This document shows, piece by piece, positions 44,448 through 53,311 of a stretch of 64,000 bases of DNA. The DNA lies in the NCBI GenBank assembly GCA_016709765.1, contig JADJMD010000008.1, positions 62,001 to 126,000 of the forward strand, in the 5' to 3' direction. Source of the stretch: Ignavibacteriales bacterium (GTDB lineage Bacteria; Bacteroidota; Ignavibacteria; Ignavibacteriales; Ignavibacteriaceae). Under the pieces are notes generated by a model. The model did no database searches, was not told the DNA's origin, and saw nothing but the letters and a program-made list of their open reading frames with translations. How positions within the stretch are numbered: position 1 is the stretch's first letter; each line of letters begins with the position of its first letter. A program made the position numbers and the translations under genes.

Positions 44448-45442
44448 TAATCTGTGTTTGATGTCTGAATAAATTTCTTTTTAATTTTTTGTTTGATGAG
44501 CTTATTATAACTGTACTTAAACTTAGACGTTAAACTTGAAATTGCATATAGATTTGTAGGAAATGCAAACGACGGTTCAAAATAACAATTAACAGTGCAG
44601 CCTTGGCAGAAATCAAATCTGCCTTCCATCTCTTTAAAGTGTTTTATCTTTTCTGATTTACGAATTTCTTTTATCGGTTTATCGATCAAGATTTTATCGT
44701 TAGCAAAATGATAACAAGGTAAAATAATCTCATTGTCTGGTGAAATTACAATAACTCGAGAAACTGCTTTGCAACTGGGATTCTTAATATCATTTCCCCC
44801 ATCCTTTCTTAACTTCATAAATCCTTTGTTAAGATAGATATCCATCTTACCATCACAATATTCATCAACAAAATCAGTAGCCTCATCGCTTAAACCAGGA
44901 TTTCCGAAATATGAAAAAACAGGATTTACTAATAAAACTAGATCATGCTTTTGAGCAATCTCGTGCATCCTTGGAAGTTTTTTGTAAGTATCATTTGTAA
45001 CTGTAAATAAAATATCAGGAAACTCACCTAGGGATTTTGCAATCTCTATACTTTTAAAAACACTTTTGTAACAATTAACTTTTCTAATTTTATTATGCTC
45101 TTCTTCATCTGGTGAATCTAAAGAAAAGTGGAGGAGATTTATGTTTCCTAAAAGTTTTTCTGCAACCTTGTGATAAAGTAATCCATTACTTGTAATGCTT
45201 GTTTGTATTTTCAAATCGTGAGCAAACTTAGCCATCTCAGCAACATCTTTATGTAACAGAGGCTCGCCGCCTGTTAAATCAATAAACTTTACACCAAGCT
45301 CTGCAAGTTGAGCAACATTAGATTTAAAATCTTCCAAACTTGCAAACGGAGTATCTTTAAAATTTGTATGATCACCAAAATGGCAGAACTCACAATAAGC
45401 ATTGCACCTATATGTAAGATAGTAGTTACAAAGAAGCAGCAT
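44447..45442 (-). CDS. Radical SAM protein with SPASM-like cysteines
   Basis: A 331-residue protein. The 4Fe-4S/SAM motif is CNAYCEFC near residue 14, followed by the SAM-binding GGEPLL segment (FIDLTGGEPLLHKDV) and a partial TIM barrel. A C-terminal cysteine set (NPSC, LPCYHF, FCQGCTVNCYF) suggests an auxiliary cluster of the SPASM/Twitch sort. Members modify peptides, lipids or cofactors; the target is not visible. It is packed between a GT2 gene and a barrel-like protein, sharing single bases with both. A second radical SAM with the same kind of GT2 neighbour is at 60405. Confidence 0.85.
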   Translation of the reverse strand: MLLLCNYYLTYRCNAYCEFCHFGDHTNFKDTPFASLEDFKSNVAQLAELGVKFIDLTGGEPLLHKDVAEMAKFAHDLKIQTSITSNGLLYHKVAEKLLGNINLLHFSLDSPDEEEHNKIRKVNCYKSVFKSIEIAKSLGEFPDILFTVTNDTYKKLPRMHEIAQKHDLVLLVNPVFSYFGNPGLSDEATDFVDEYCDGKMDIYLNKGFMKLRKDGGNDIKNPSCKAVSRVIVISPDNEIILPCYHFANDKILIDKPIKEIRKSEKIKHFKEMEGRFDFCQGCTVNCYFEPSFAFPTNLYAISSLTSKFKYSYNKLIKQKIKKKFIQTSNTD

Positions 45443-46533
45443 TAATATTCACGACCCTTCCAAATCACTTTTCTATTTGGTAAAACTATAAACGGTAGAA
45501 GTATTACATAAAATAAGTAGTAAACTTCAAAGTGGAAGAAGTATTTTAGATTTTTTGAAATGCCAAGTTTAACATGAACCGGGTACAAATAGAAAAAGTC
45601 TAAAGCTACTTTAAACACAACCAAAGTTAACCATGTGGATGAGAAAAAGAAAGGTGTAAGCAGTACAAACAGATTTGCCATAAAGCCCCAAAACATTATT
45701 ACAAAACCACGAAATGGGACTCCAAGTCCGCCAACACCCCAGCGTTTTTTTTGACGCACTAAACTTTTAAATGTGCTACACGGAACTGATGTAACAAGTG
45801 ATTCAACCTCAATAGGAAAAATTATTTTATACTTTTTTAGATTGTAAATCGCATTCATCAAAGTAAAATCTTCTGTTACACTATGCGGAAGTTTTTCATA
45901 TCCGCCTACCTCATCGTAAGCCGATTTTCGATACGACATATTATTCCCGATACAAGAAATAGGATAGTTTAAATTTGTGCAACCTGAACCAGCGGTTAGA
46001 AGGTAAACAAAATCCAATGCCTGCATTCCATAAAACCACTTTTCAGAAGTTTGAGTTGTCACTCCCGCAACAATAGCAACGTCATCAAAATAATGTGAGC
46101 AAATAGTTTTTGCCCATTGTGGTTTTACTTCGCAATCCGCATCGGTGGTTAAAATTATTTCTCCAGTTGCCTCTTTTATTGCGTAGGCTAATGCGCGCAT
46201 TTTACCAATAAGCTTGGTGTGGTGTTCTTCGGTGGTGATTTTTATAAATCTTTTTTTACCTGAAATGAATTCATCGATAACTTTTCCTGTTTTATCAGTT
46301 GATTGATCATCAACTATCATTATTTGAAGCTTGCCTTTGGGATATTCGAGTTTATCAAGTGATTGAAGTGTACGCAAAATATTATTTTCTTCATTTCGTG
46401 CCGCTACAATTATTGTTGCAGTCGGAAGTTTATCATCAGATATTTTTGGATATTTTTTTTTTGCTCCAATAATAAAAATAAAAAGTTGAAGCGTATATCC
46501 AACCATTATAAAAAGAAAAATCAGCTCAAACAT
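45442..46533 (-). CDS. Family 2 glycosyltransferase, membrane-anchored
   Basis: A 363-residue GT2 enzyme. An N-terminal helix is followed by the GT-A fold: TIIVAARNEENNI, IVDDQSTDKTG, the metal-binding TTDADCEV (Asp131/Asp133), GNNMSYRKSAYDEVGGYE and the acceptor-side TEDFTLM and RQKKRWG motifs. Two or three C-terminal hydrophobic helices follow. This subfamily transfers sugars to lipid-linked or hydrophobic acceptors. It overlaps the deacetylase by 13 bases. The donor and acceptor are unknown. Confidence 0.88.
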   Translation of the reverse strand: MFELIFLFIMVGYTLQLFIFIIGAKKKYPKISDDKLPTATIIVAARNEENNILRTLQSLDKLEYPKGKLQIMIVDDQSTDKTGKVIDEFISGKKRFIKITTEEHHTKLIGKMRALAYAIKEATGEIILTTDADCEVKPQWAKTICSHYFDDVAIVAGVTTQTSEKWFYGMQALDFVYLLTAGSGCTNLNYPISCIGNNMSYRKSAYDEVGGYEKLPHSVTEDFTLMNAIYNLKKYKIIFPIEVESLVTSVPCSTFKSLVRQKKRWGVGGLGVPFRGFVIMFWGFMANLFVLLTPFFFSSTWLTLVVFKVALDFFYLYPVHVKLGISKNLKYFFHFEVYYLFYVILLPFIVLPNRKVIWKGREY

Positions 46534-47156
46534 TCTTCTGGGTCTCCAAACTGATAATTCTTTTTTCTCATTTCATCTACAATTAAGCTAATTGAATCCA
46601 AAATTACATTTTTTGATTTGATACTATCGTGCAAAACAATAATTGAATTATTATTTAAATATCTTTGAGTGGCAAATTTAACGATTGATAAGTCATTTTT
46701 ATAATCATATGTGAGCAAGGACCACATTACATTTCTGAGATAATATTTTTTCATCAATAGAGATGTTGATAATTGAAATTTGCCATGGGGCGGACGAAAG
46801 TATTTTATCTTATAATTAAATTTTTCTTCAACCAAAATATTAACTGATTCGATTTGAGAATATTTTTCCTGATTAGAAATTTTACTCAAAATCTTATGGT
46901 TTTGTGTATGGTTCCCAATTGTATGTCCCTCACCTAAAATTGACTGAGCAAGTACAGGATATTTTTGAATATTTTCACCTACACAAAAAAACAATGCTTT
47001 TATCTTTTCAACAGAAAGTTTTTTTAAGATTAGTTCGGTTGTTTCCGCATTTGGTCCGTCATCAAAAGTTAAAAGCACTTTATTAGTGGTCGTGTTCCAA
47101 TAAAAATTGCTAAATAACTTTTTTATTAACAATGGTGGATTGTAAAGATATTTCAT
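46521..47156 (-). CDS. NodB-domain polysaccharide deacetylase
   Basis: A 211-residue carbohydrate esterase family 4 protein. TFDDGPN at residues 30-36 carries the catalytic/metal Asp pair, and HTIGNHTQNH (~77-86) supplies the two metal His, followed by FRPPHGKF. It would remove N-acetyl groups from a polysaccharide or glycolipid. There is no signal peptide of standard form, but the first 20 residues are hydrophobic with positively charged neighbours. First gene of the nine-gene minus-strand locus. Confidence 0.88.
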   Translation of the reverse strand: MKYLYNPPLLIKKLFSNFYWNTTTNKVLLTFDDGPNAETTELILKKLSVEKIKALFFCVGENIQKYPVLAQSILGEGHTIGNHTQNHKILSKISNQEKYSQIESVNILVEEKFNYKIKYFRPPHGKFQLSTSLLMKKYYLRNVMWSLLTYDYKNDLSIVKFATQRYLNNNSIIVLHDSIKSKNVILDSISLIVDEMRKKNYQFGDPEECLS

Positions 47157-47245
47157 TCAAAAATTCAGCATAATATTCGATTAATTCTTTTTATGTAATT
47201 TAGGTAAAGTAAATTAAATTTTTAGAAATAATTAGTAGCATTTTC

Positions 47246-48106
47246 TTGCAAAATATATCAGAACATAACAAAGGTTTTCTTGCCGTTTTTATTACTGCCA
47301 TTTTATGGAGTTCCGGGGGACTTTTCATTAAACTTATTTCGCTAAACTCAATGCAGCTCTCTTTTTTTAGATGTCTGATAGCAGCAATTGTATTTGCTAT
47401 AATCTTTAGAAAAAAACTTTTGGCGGTAAATAGATTTACATTCATTAATGCAGCCTTTTATGCAATTGTTCTAACTACGTTTGTTATAGCAACCAAAACA
47501 ACAACCGCCGCTAACGCAATTTTTCTTCAATCAACAGCTCCTATTTATGTCCTAATTTTTGAGCCAATAATTAACAAAACCAAGTATGAAAAAATAAATG
47601 TAATTACAATTGCAGTTTGCTTTATTGGAATGATTTTCTTTTTTCTGGGAGAGATTTCCCCCGGACATTTAACCGGCAACTTAATTGCCCTGATTTCCGG
47701 AATTATGTTTGCATCATTTTTTTTAGGAATGAGAAAAAATGGAAAAGAGTATCAGCAAAGTTCTATTTTTTATGGAAATATTTTTGTGACAATAATTTGC
47801 ATCCCTTTTGTACTAGATCTTAAACCTCTTACTTTTAATGATCTCTGGATGGTTACATTTCTTGGAGTTTTCCAAATCGCATTTGCGTATGCACTTTTTA
47901 GTTATGGATTGAAGAGAATACTTGCAGTTGAAGCTTCAATCATTTCAATGTTTGAACCCGTATTAAACCCTGTTTGGGTTTTAATTGGATATGGGGAAAT
48001 GCCAACATTTTTTGCAGCCATCGGAGGTGGTATTATTATCATTGCGATAGCCGTACGTACAATAGTTGCTGGTTCAGATTTTTTTAGAAAGAAATTTAAT
48101 TTCTAA
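47246..48106 (+). CDS. EamA/DMT-family transporter
   Basis: A 286-residue inner-membrane protein with ten hydrophobic segments and EamA landmarks: AVFITAILWSSGGLFIKLIS in the first repeat, TTFVIATKTTTAANAIFLQSTAPIYV, and IISMFEPVLNPVWVLIGYGE in the second. The substrate is unknown. The start is uncertain: the frame begins at TTG 47246 with no Shine-Dalgarno. The gene overlaps pdxH by four bases, tail to tail. Confidence 0.85.
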   Translation: MQNISEHNKGFLAVFITAILWSSGGLFIKLISLNSMQLSFFRCLIAAIVFAIIFRKKLLAVNRFTFINAAFYAIVLTTFVIATKTTTAANAIFLQSTAPIYVLIFEPIINKTKYEKINVITIAVCFIGMIFFFLGEISPGHLTGNLIALISGIMFASFFLGMRKNGKEYQQSSIFYGNIFVTIICIPFVLDLKPLTFNDLWMVTFLGVFQIAFAYALFSYGLKRILAVEASIISMFEPVLNPVWVLIGYGEMPTFFAAIGGGIIIIAIAVRTIVAGSDFFRKKFNF

Positions 48107-48747
48107 GGTTGTAATCTATAAATCTTCCAATCATCCTTAACTTTTTCATAACAAATTCTATCGTGCAATCTGTCTCTTCTTCCCTGCCAGAACTCAAACT
48201 TATTTGGAAATAATTTATATCCGCCCCAGTTTTCAGGCATTGGTGTATTTTCCCCAAACTGGTTTTCTAAATCAGAAAATTTGGTTTCTAACACTTCCCT
48301 GCTTTCAATAACTTCACTTTGGTTTGATGCTAATGCACCGTATCTGCTTTTTAAAGGACGAATATTAAAATACTTTTGTGATTCTTCTCTGCTGATTTTT
48401 TCAATTTTTCCTTCAATCCTAATTTGTCTTTCAAATTCCTTCCACCAAAAAAGAACTGCTGCAATAGGATTTTCTAAAAGTTCTTTTCCTTTTCTGCTTC
48501 CGTAATTGGTAAAAAATGTAAATCCCGTTTCATCGAACTCTTTTAACAGTACAACTCGCGCGGAAGGAATCCCGCTTTTTGTTGAAGTTGCAATAGTCAT
48601 AGCATTAGGCTCAACAATTTCACTTTTTACAACTAAATCAAACCAGGCTTTAAATTGTGTAACCGGGTTTATATCAACGTTTGATTCAAGCAAATGATCC
48701 CGCTCATAATTTAAGCGCATGTTACTTATTTCATTTTTTTCTTGCAT
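48103..48747 (-). CDS. pdxH: Pyridoxamine 5'-phosphate oxidase
   Basis: A 214-residue FMN enzyme that oxidises pyridoxine or pyridoxamine phosphate to pyridoxal phosphate. Family signatures are NAMTIATSTKSGIPSARVVLLKE, FTFFTNYGSRKGKEL, VLFWWKEFERQIRIEGKIEK, and the C-terminal FWQGRRDRLHDRICYE with the PLP-binding Arg residues. The first ~10 residues are optional. No partner PLP genes lie nearby. Confidence 0.95.
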   Translation of the reverse strand: MQEKNEISNMRLNYERDHLLESNVDINPVTQFKAWFDLVVKSEIVEPNAMTIATSTKSGIPSARVVLLKEFDETGFTFFTNYGSRKGKELLENPIAAVLFWWKEFERQIRIEGKIEKISREESQKYFNIRPLKSRYGALASNQSEVIESREVLETKFSDLENQFGENTPMPENWGGYKLFPNKFEFWQGRRDRLHDRICYEKVKDDWKIYRLQP

Positions 48748-48884
48748 AGATTTATCGTAATTATATCTTATATTTTAAGCACTAAATCCGATTAAATAAT
48801 AATAAAAACAAACTCCGTTAATTAAAGTAACTATTTGAAAATTAAAGTTAATAATACTTCTAAACAATATAATAATTGGCAAAA

Positions 48885-51800
48885 ATGAAATCTGAAAAAT
48901 TATCTAAAAGAGAAAAAGAAGAATTAGAAAAGTTTGGTGCAAATACCTGGTTTGTGGAATCACTGTACAAACAGTATGAACAAAAACCTGATGATGTGCC
49001 CGAACAATGGAAAAACTTTTTTGGAAATATTGAAGGCAAAGCAAATCCAAATGGCTCAAATGAAAATGGAAACGAAAGTACATCATTTTTAAGGCTTCCG
49101 GAAAATATTGAAATGCCAAAACTTAGTGAAGATGATGAAGTAAAAGTTATTGCCGGCAGTGCCCAACGCATTCTGGATAATATGACAGCGAGTCTAACTG
49201 TTCCGGTTGCAACATCACAGCGCAGTATCGCAGTAAAGCTTCTTGAAGAAAATAGAATTGTTATAAACAATCATTTAAAGAAAAAAAACGAAGGCAAAAT
49301 TTCTTTTACTCATATAATTAGCTGGGCGATTTTAAAAGCTATTTCTATAAATCAATCAATGAACAATGGGTTTACAATTATTGATGGGAAACCAAATATT
49401 ATTTTACGTAAAAATATTAATCTTGGATTAGCAATTGATATAGAACGTAAAGATGGAAGCCACTCATTACTCGTTCCAAATATTAAAGCGGCAAATAAAT
49501 TGACGTTTAAAGAATTTTGGAAATCTTATGAAGATATTGTTATTCGGTCGCGCAAAGGAACAATTGATCCATCTGAGTTTTTAGGAACAACAATTACACT
49601 TACAAATCCCGGAACAATTGGAACGGTTTCATCAATAGCCCGTTTGATGATTGGACAAGGAGCAATAATTGCAATAGGTGCGATACAATATAACGCTGAA
49701 TATCAAGCAATGTCACCGTCAACAATTTCTTCTCTTGGCATTAGTAAGGTGATGAACATTGCAAGCACTTATGATCACAGAATTATTCAAGGTGCAGAAT
49801 CCGGAATGTTTTTACGTGAGATAAATGAATTATTATTAGGCAAAGATGGATTTTATGAGGAGATATATCAGGAATTAAAAGTTCCTTCGCGCCCTTTGCA
49901 ATGGGAATCTGATTATCAACCCGGCGGATTTGATAAATCTGCAAGCACAGAAGAAATTGTGAAGCAGGCAAAAGTGCTGCAACTAATTAATATGTACAGA
50001 GTTCGCGGACATTTACTTGCAGATCTTGATCCACTTGGTACGCGAGTAGTTTATCATCCGGAGCTTGATCCTTCTTCTTTTAATCTTACAGTTTGGGATT
50101 TGGACAGACATTTTGTTACAGGTGGATTTGGAGCATTGAAAACAGCAACTCTGCGTGAAGTAATGAATATTTTGCACAAGACTTATTGTGAAAAAATTGG
50201 TGTGGAGTATATGCACATCCAAAATCCGGCAGAAAAAGTTTGGCTGCAAAGTAAAATGGAACCGTATAAAAATATGCCTCAATTTAGTAATCAACAAAAG
50301 AAAAATATTTTAGAAAAATTAATTAAAGCAGAAATGTTTGAGAACTTTGTTCATACAAAATTCATTGGACATAAAAGATTTTCTTTAGAAGGATCAGAAA
50401 CTTTAATTCCTGTTTTAGATAAGATACTTAACGATTCCGCCGATCATGAAATACAAGAAGTTGTAGTTGGAATGGCGCATCGTGGAAGATTAAATGTGTT
50501 AACAAACATTATTGGCAAATCTTATGAGTCAATCTTCACAGAATTTGAGGACATAAAAGATAAAAATTCAATTCAAGGATCCGGCGATGTTAAATATCAT
50601 TTAGGCGCAACCGGTAAATATCCAACCACGTCCGGAAAATCTATAACAATTTCTTTAGCTTCAAATCCAAGTCACTTGGAATGGGTTGATCCCGTAGTTG
50701 AAGGAATTGTTCGCGCTAAGCAAACACGATTTGGTGATAGCAAAGCCCATCAAAAAGCTATGTCTGTTCTCATTCACGGCGATGCAGCTTTTGCCGGACA
50801 AGGTGTTGTAGCTGAGACATTAAATTTATCGCAGCTTAGCGGTTATCGTACTGGAGGGACAGTCCACATAATTGTAAATAATCAAATTGGATTTACCACA
50901 ACACCGGAAGATTCACGCTCAACAACTTACGCAACCGATGTTGCTAAAATGATTCAAGCACCAATCTTTCACGTTAATGGTGATGATCCTGAAGCAGCTC
51001 TTTGGGTTACTCAAATCGCATTTGAATTTAAATGGATTTTCAAAAAAGATGTTGTTATTGATTTATTTGGATACAGAAGACACGGACACAATGAAGGCGA
51101 TGAACCGGGTTTTACCCAGCCATTACTTTATGCAAAAATTAAATCACATCCATCAGTTCGAAAAATTTATGAAGATAAATTAGTTAATGATAGTGTTTTA
51201 ACTGAGGATGAAGTTAAACAAATTCACACCACATTTAATCAAGAGCTAACTAACTCGTTCGATTCGATAAAGAAGAAAAGTGCTTCATTTCAGAATGAAG
51301 TTCCGCTAGCAGTAAGTAAAAAAGAATTATTAGCATTACACAAGGAAAATAAGACTGCAATAACCGAAGATACTTTAATAAATATAGTTAATGCCTTAAG
51401 TAATCTTCCATTTGGATTTAACGGACATCCTAAATTGGAAAAATTTATTGATAAAAGACGTAAACTTATTGATGGATCAGAATATGCTGATTGGGCATTG
51501 GCAGAATCTATTGCATTTGGCAGTTTGCTGCTTGAAGGTACTCCAGTGAGATTAAGTGGACAGGATAGTGTACGTGGAACCTTTAGCCAAAGACATTTAG
51601 CGTTTACAGATATTACAAACGGGCAAGAATATTTTCCCTTAAATCATATTTCTGATAAACAGGCAAGATTAGAGGCATTGGATAGCTCTTTGTCCGAAGC
51701 TGCGGTTTTGGGATTTGAGTACGGCTACAGCATTGCTGATCCCCTAGCATTAGTTTTGTGGGAAGCACAGTTTGGTGATTTTGCAAACGGCGCACAAATT

Positions 51801-52514
51801 ATTATTGATAATTTTATTGTAGCATCATTTGAAAAATGGAATTTACGAAATGGAGTTGTAATGCTTTTACCACACGGTTACGAAGGTCAAGGGCCGGAAC
51901 ATTCAAGTGCGAGATTAGAAAGATTTTTAATTCTTTGTGCTGAAGACAATTTGCAGGTTTGTAATATCACAACTCCTGCCCAATATTTTCATGTACTAAG
52001 AAGACAAATCAGACAGGCAGATCAAAAACCTTTGGTGATTATGACGCCAAAAAGTTTATTAAGATTGCCTGATGCAAAATCATCAAAAGAACAATTCTTA
52101 ACCGGCAATTTTGAAGAAATTTTAGACGATGAAACAATTGCGAATAAAAAATCTGTTTCTAAAATTATTCTGACAAGTGGAAAAGTATTTTATGATCTAA
52201 AAAAGTTTAAAGAAAAAGAGAATATTCATAACACCGCAATAGTTAGAATTGAACAATTGTATCCATTCAAAAAAGAATCACTAAAATCTATTTTAAATTC
52301 CTATCCCAAAACTGAGAAAATTATTTGGCTTCAAGAAGAACCAAAAAATATGGGAGCCTGGAACTTTTTATCAGGCAGATTAAGTGAACTCATATCTGAA
52401 AAACAAAAACTTATTTGCGTTAGTCGTCCTGAAGGTGCGAGTCCCGCTGTTGGATCAGCAAAAATTTCCAACCAGCAGCAGCTAAATTTAGTAAAAGAGG
52501 CATTTTCCAGTTGA
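48885..52514 (+). CDS. Fused E2-E1 2-oxoglutarate dehydrogenase (OdhA/Kgd type)
   Basis: About 1209 residues with three parts. Residues ~10-45 (FGANTWFVESLYKQYEQKPD) are the E1 N-terminal motif. Residues ~90-330 form a succinyltransferase (E2) catalytic domain without a lipoyl domain (TVPVATSQRSIAVKLL, LVPNIKAANKLTF, NPGTIGTVSS, STYDHRIIQGAESG). The rest is E1: LLADLDPLG, HRGRLNVLTN, GDAAFAGQGVVAE, RRHGHNEGDEPGFTQP and HGYEGQGPEHSSAR. This is the layout of actinobacterial OdhA/Kgd; it needs a lipoyl carrier and E3 from elsewhere. The frame starts at TTG 48876; the ATG at 48885 is used here. Confidence 0.88.
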   Translation: MKSEKLSKREKEELEKFGANTWFVESLYKQYEQKPDDVPEQWKNFFGNIEGKANPNGSNENGNESTSFLRLPENIEMPKLSEDDEVKVIAGSAQRILDNMTASLTVPVATSQRSIAVKLLEENRIVINNHLKKKNEGKISFTHIISWAILKAISINQSMNNGFTIIDGKPNIILRKNINLGLAIDIERKDGSHSLLVPNIKAANKLTFKEFWKSYEDIVIRSRKGTIDPSEFLGTTITLTNPGTIGTVSSIARLMIGQGAIIAIGAIQYNAEYQAMSPSTISSLGISKVMNIASTYDHRIIQGAESGMFLREINELLLGKDGFYEEIYQELKVPSRPLQWESDYQPGGFDKSASTEEIVKQAKVLQLINMYRVRGHLLADLDPLGTRVVYHPELDPSSFNLTVWDLDRHFVTGGFGALKTATLREVMNILHKTYCEKIGVEYMHIQNPAEKVWLQSKMEPYKNMPQFSNQQKKNILEKLIKAEMFENFVHTKFIGHKRFSLEGSETLIPVLDKILNDSADHEIQEVVVGMAHRGRLNVLTNIIGKSYESIFTEFEDIKDKNSIQGSGDVKYHLGATGKYPTTSGKSITISLASNPSHLEWVDPVVEGIVRAKQTRFGDSKAHQKAMSVLIHGDAAFAGQGVVAETLNLSQLSGYRTGGTVHIIVNNQIGFTTTPEDSRSTTYATDVAKMIQAPIFHVNGDDPEAALWVTQIAFEFKWIFKKDVVIDLFGYRRHGHNEGDEPGFTQPLLYAKIKSHPSVRKIYEDKLVNDSVLTEDEVKQIHTTFNQELTNSFDSIKKKSASFQNEVPLAVSKKELLALHKENKTAITEDTLINIVNALSNLPFGFNGHPKLEKFIDKRRKLIDGSEYADWALAESIAFGSLLLEGTPVRLSGQDSVRGTFSQRHLAFTDITNGQEYFPLNHISDKQARLEALDSSLSEAAVLGFEYGYSIADPLALVLWEAQFGDFANGAQIIIDNFIVASFEKWNLRNGVVMLLPHGYEGQGPEHSSARLERFLILCAEDNLQVCNITTPAQYFHVLRRQIRQADQKPLVIMTPKSLLRLPDAKSSKEQFLTGNFEEILDDETIANKKSVSKIILTSGKVFYDLKKFKEKENIHNTAIVRIEQLYPFKKESLKSILNSYPKTEKIIWLQEEPKNMGAWNFLSGRLSELISEKQKLICVSRPEGASPAVGSAKISNQQQLNLVKEAFSS

Positions 52515-52675
52515 TCTTTAAACCCTCCATTATTTTTGTCAAACTTACATAATGTGAGGATGTTTGATACAATTGTAATAATCTGAAACACCAATACAAG
52601 CAGAATAGGCTTAATTCATAACATATAATGGCATATTTATTGGCTTTTAGATACTCAACAATTTGAAGTGATCAA

Positions 52676-53080
52676 ATGGAAGAATTTCAGAGGCAAATAG
52701 CAAAGGGTTTTATTATTGAAAGAGTTAATCTTAACCAAGCAACAATATCTGAAGCCGTTAAATTTAAGAAACATCTTGAAACTGATATAAGTCTTGGTTA
52801 CAATATTATTATTATTGATTTGAGCAACTGCAACGCGCTTGATTCAGCTTTTATAGGTGTTATGGTTGTTACATTAAAGCGGCTAATGCGATTGGGCGGA
52901 TCAATTAAAATTGTAAAGCCAGGTATGTTTTCAAAATCGATGTTAAATCTTACCGGAACGATTGAAATTTTTGAAATTTATGATTCACTTGATTGTGCAA
53001 TTACTAGCATTTCAGTTTCCAGAGATAAAGTAAACGATTTTAATACAAATGGATTGGATCAGCTTGCCGTAGTTCACTAA
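52676..53080 (+). CDS. STAS-domain protein (anti-sigma factor antagonist type)
   Basis: A 134-residue cytoplasmic STAS protein. The central IIIIDLSNCNALDSAFIGVMV matches the SpoIIAA-type core, with Ser57 after Asp56 at the site normally phosphorylated by an anti-sigma kinase. GGSIKIVKPGMFSKSMLNLTG and FEIYDSLDCAI complete the fold. The last ~20 residues are unstructured. No kinase or sigma factor is adjacent, so the partner is unknown. GAAGTGA upstream gives a weak Shine-Dalgarno. Confidence 0.8.
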   Translation: MEEFQRQIAKGFIIERVNLNQATISEAVKFKKHLETDISLGYNIIIIDLSNCNALDSAFIGVMVVTLKRLMRLGGSIKIVKPGMFSKSMLNLTGTIEIFEIYDSLDCAITSISVSRDKVNDFNTNGLDQLAVVH

Positions 53081-53261
53081 GATTTGGATATCCTATTTAG
53101 CTTCGAAAAATAGGAGAGCTCCAATTAATAAAATCGGTACAAGTGTATTTCATTCTCTTCAGTTCTCACTATTCAATTGCACTAAATTAATAAAAATCAC
53201 ACTTCGTCAAACAAAAATTCTGATTCGCTAATAGTAAATGAACGAATGGTATTAAATGACA

Positions 53262-53292
53262 AAGCGAGTGAACATTTTATATTCACTCGCTT
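53262..53292. terminator. Hairpin between convergent STAS and malic enzyme genes
   Basis: AAGCGAGTGAA (53262-53272) pairs perfectly with TTCACTCGCTT (53282-53292), 11 base pairs with a nine-base loop. It lies 20 bases past the malic enzyme stop on the minus strand. Neither side has a strong U-run, so strength is uncertain. Confidence 0.65.
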
Positions 53293-53311
53293 AATTAAAT
53301 TAAAAGACCTC

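Noticed and set aside
48860..49270. 136-codon minus-strand frame opposite the fused dehydrogenase
   Set aside because: Ser/Phe-rich reverse reading of the conserved E2 coding region; no Shine-Dalgarno or known motif.
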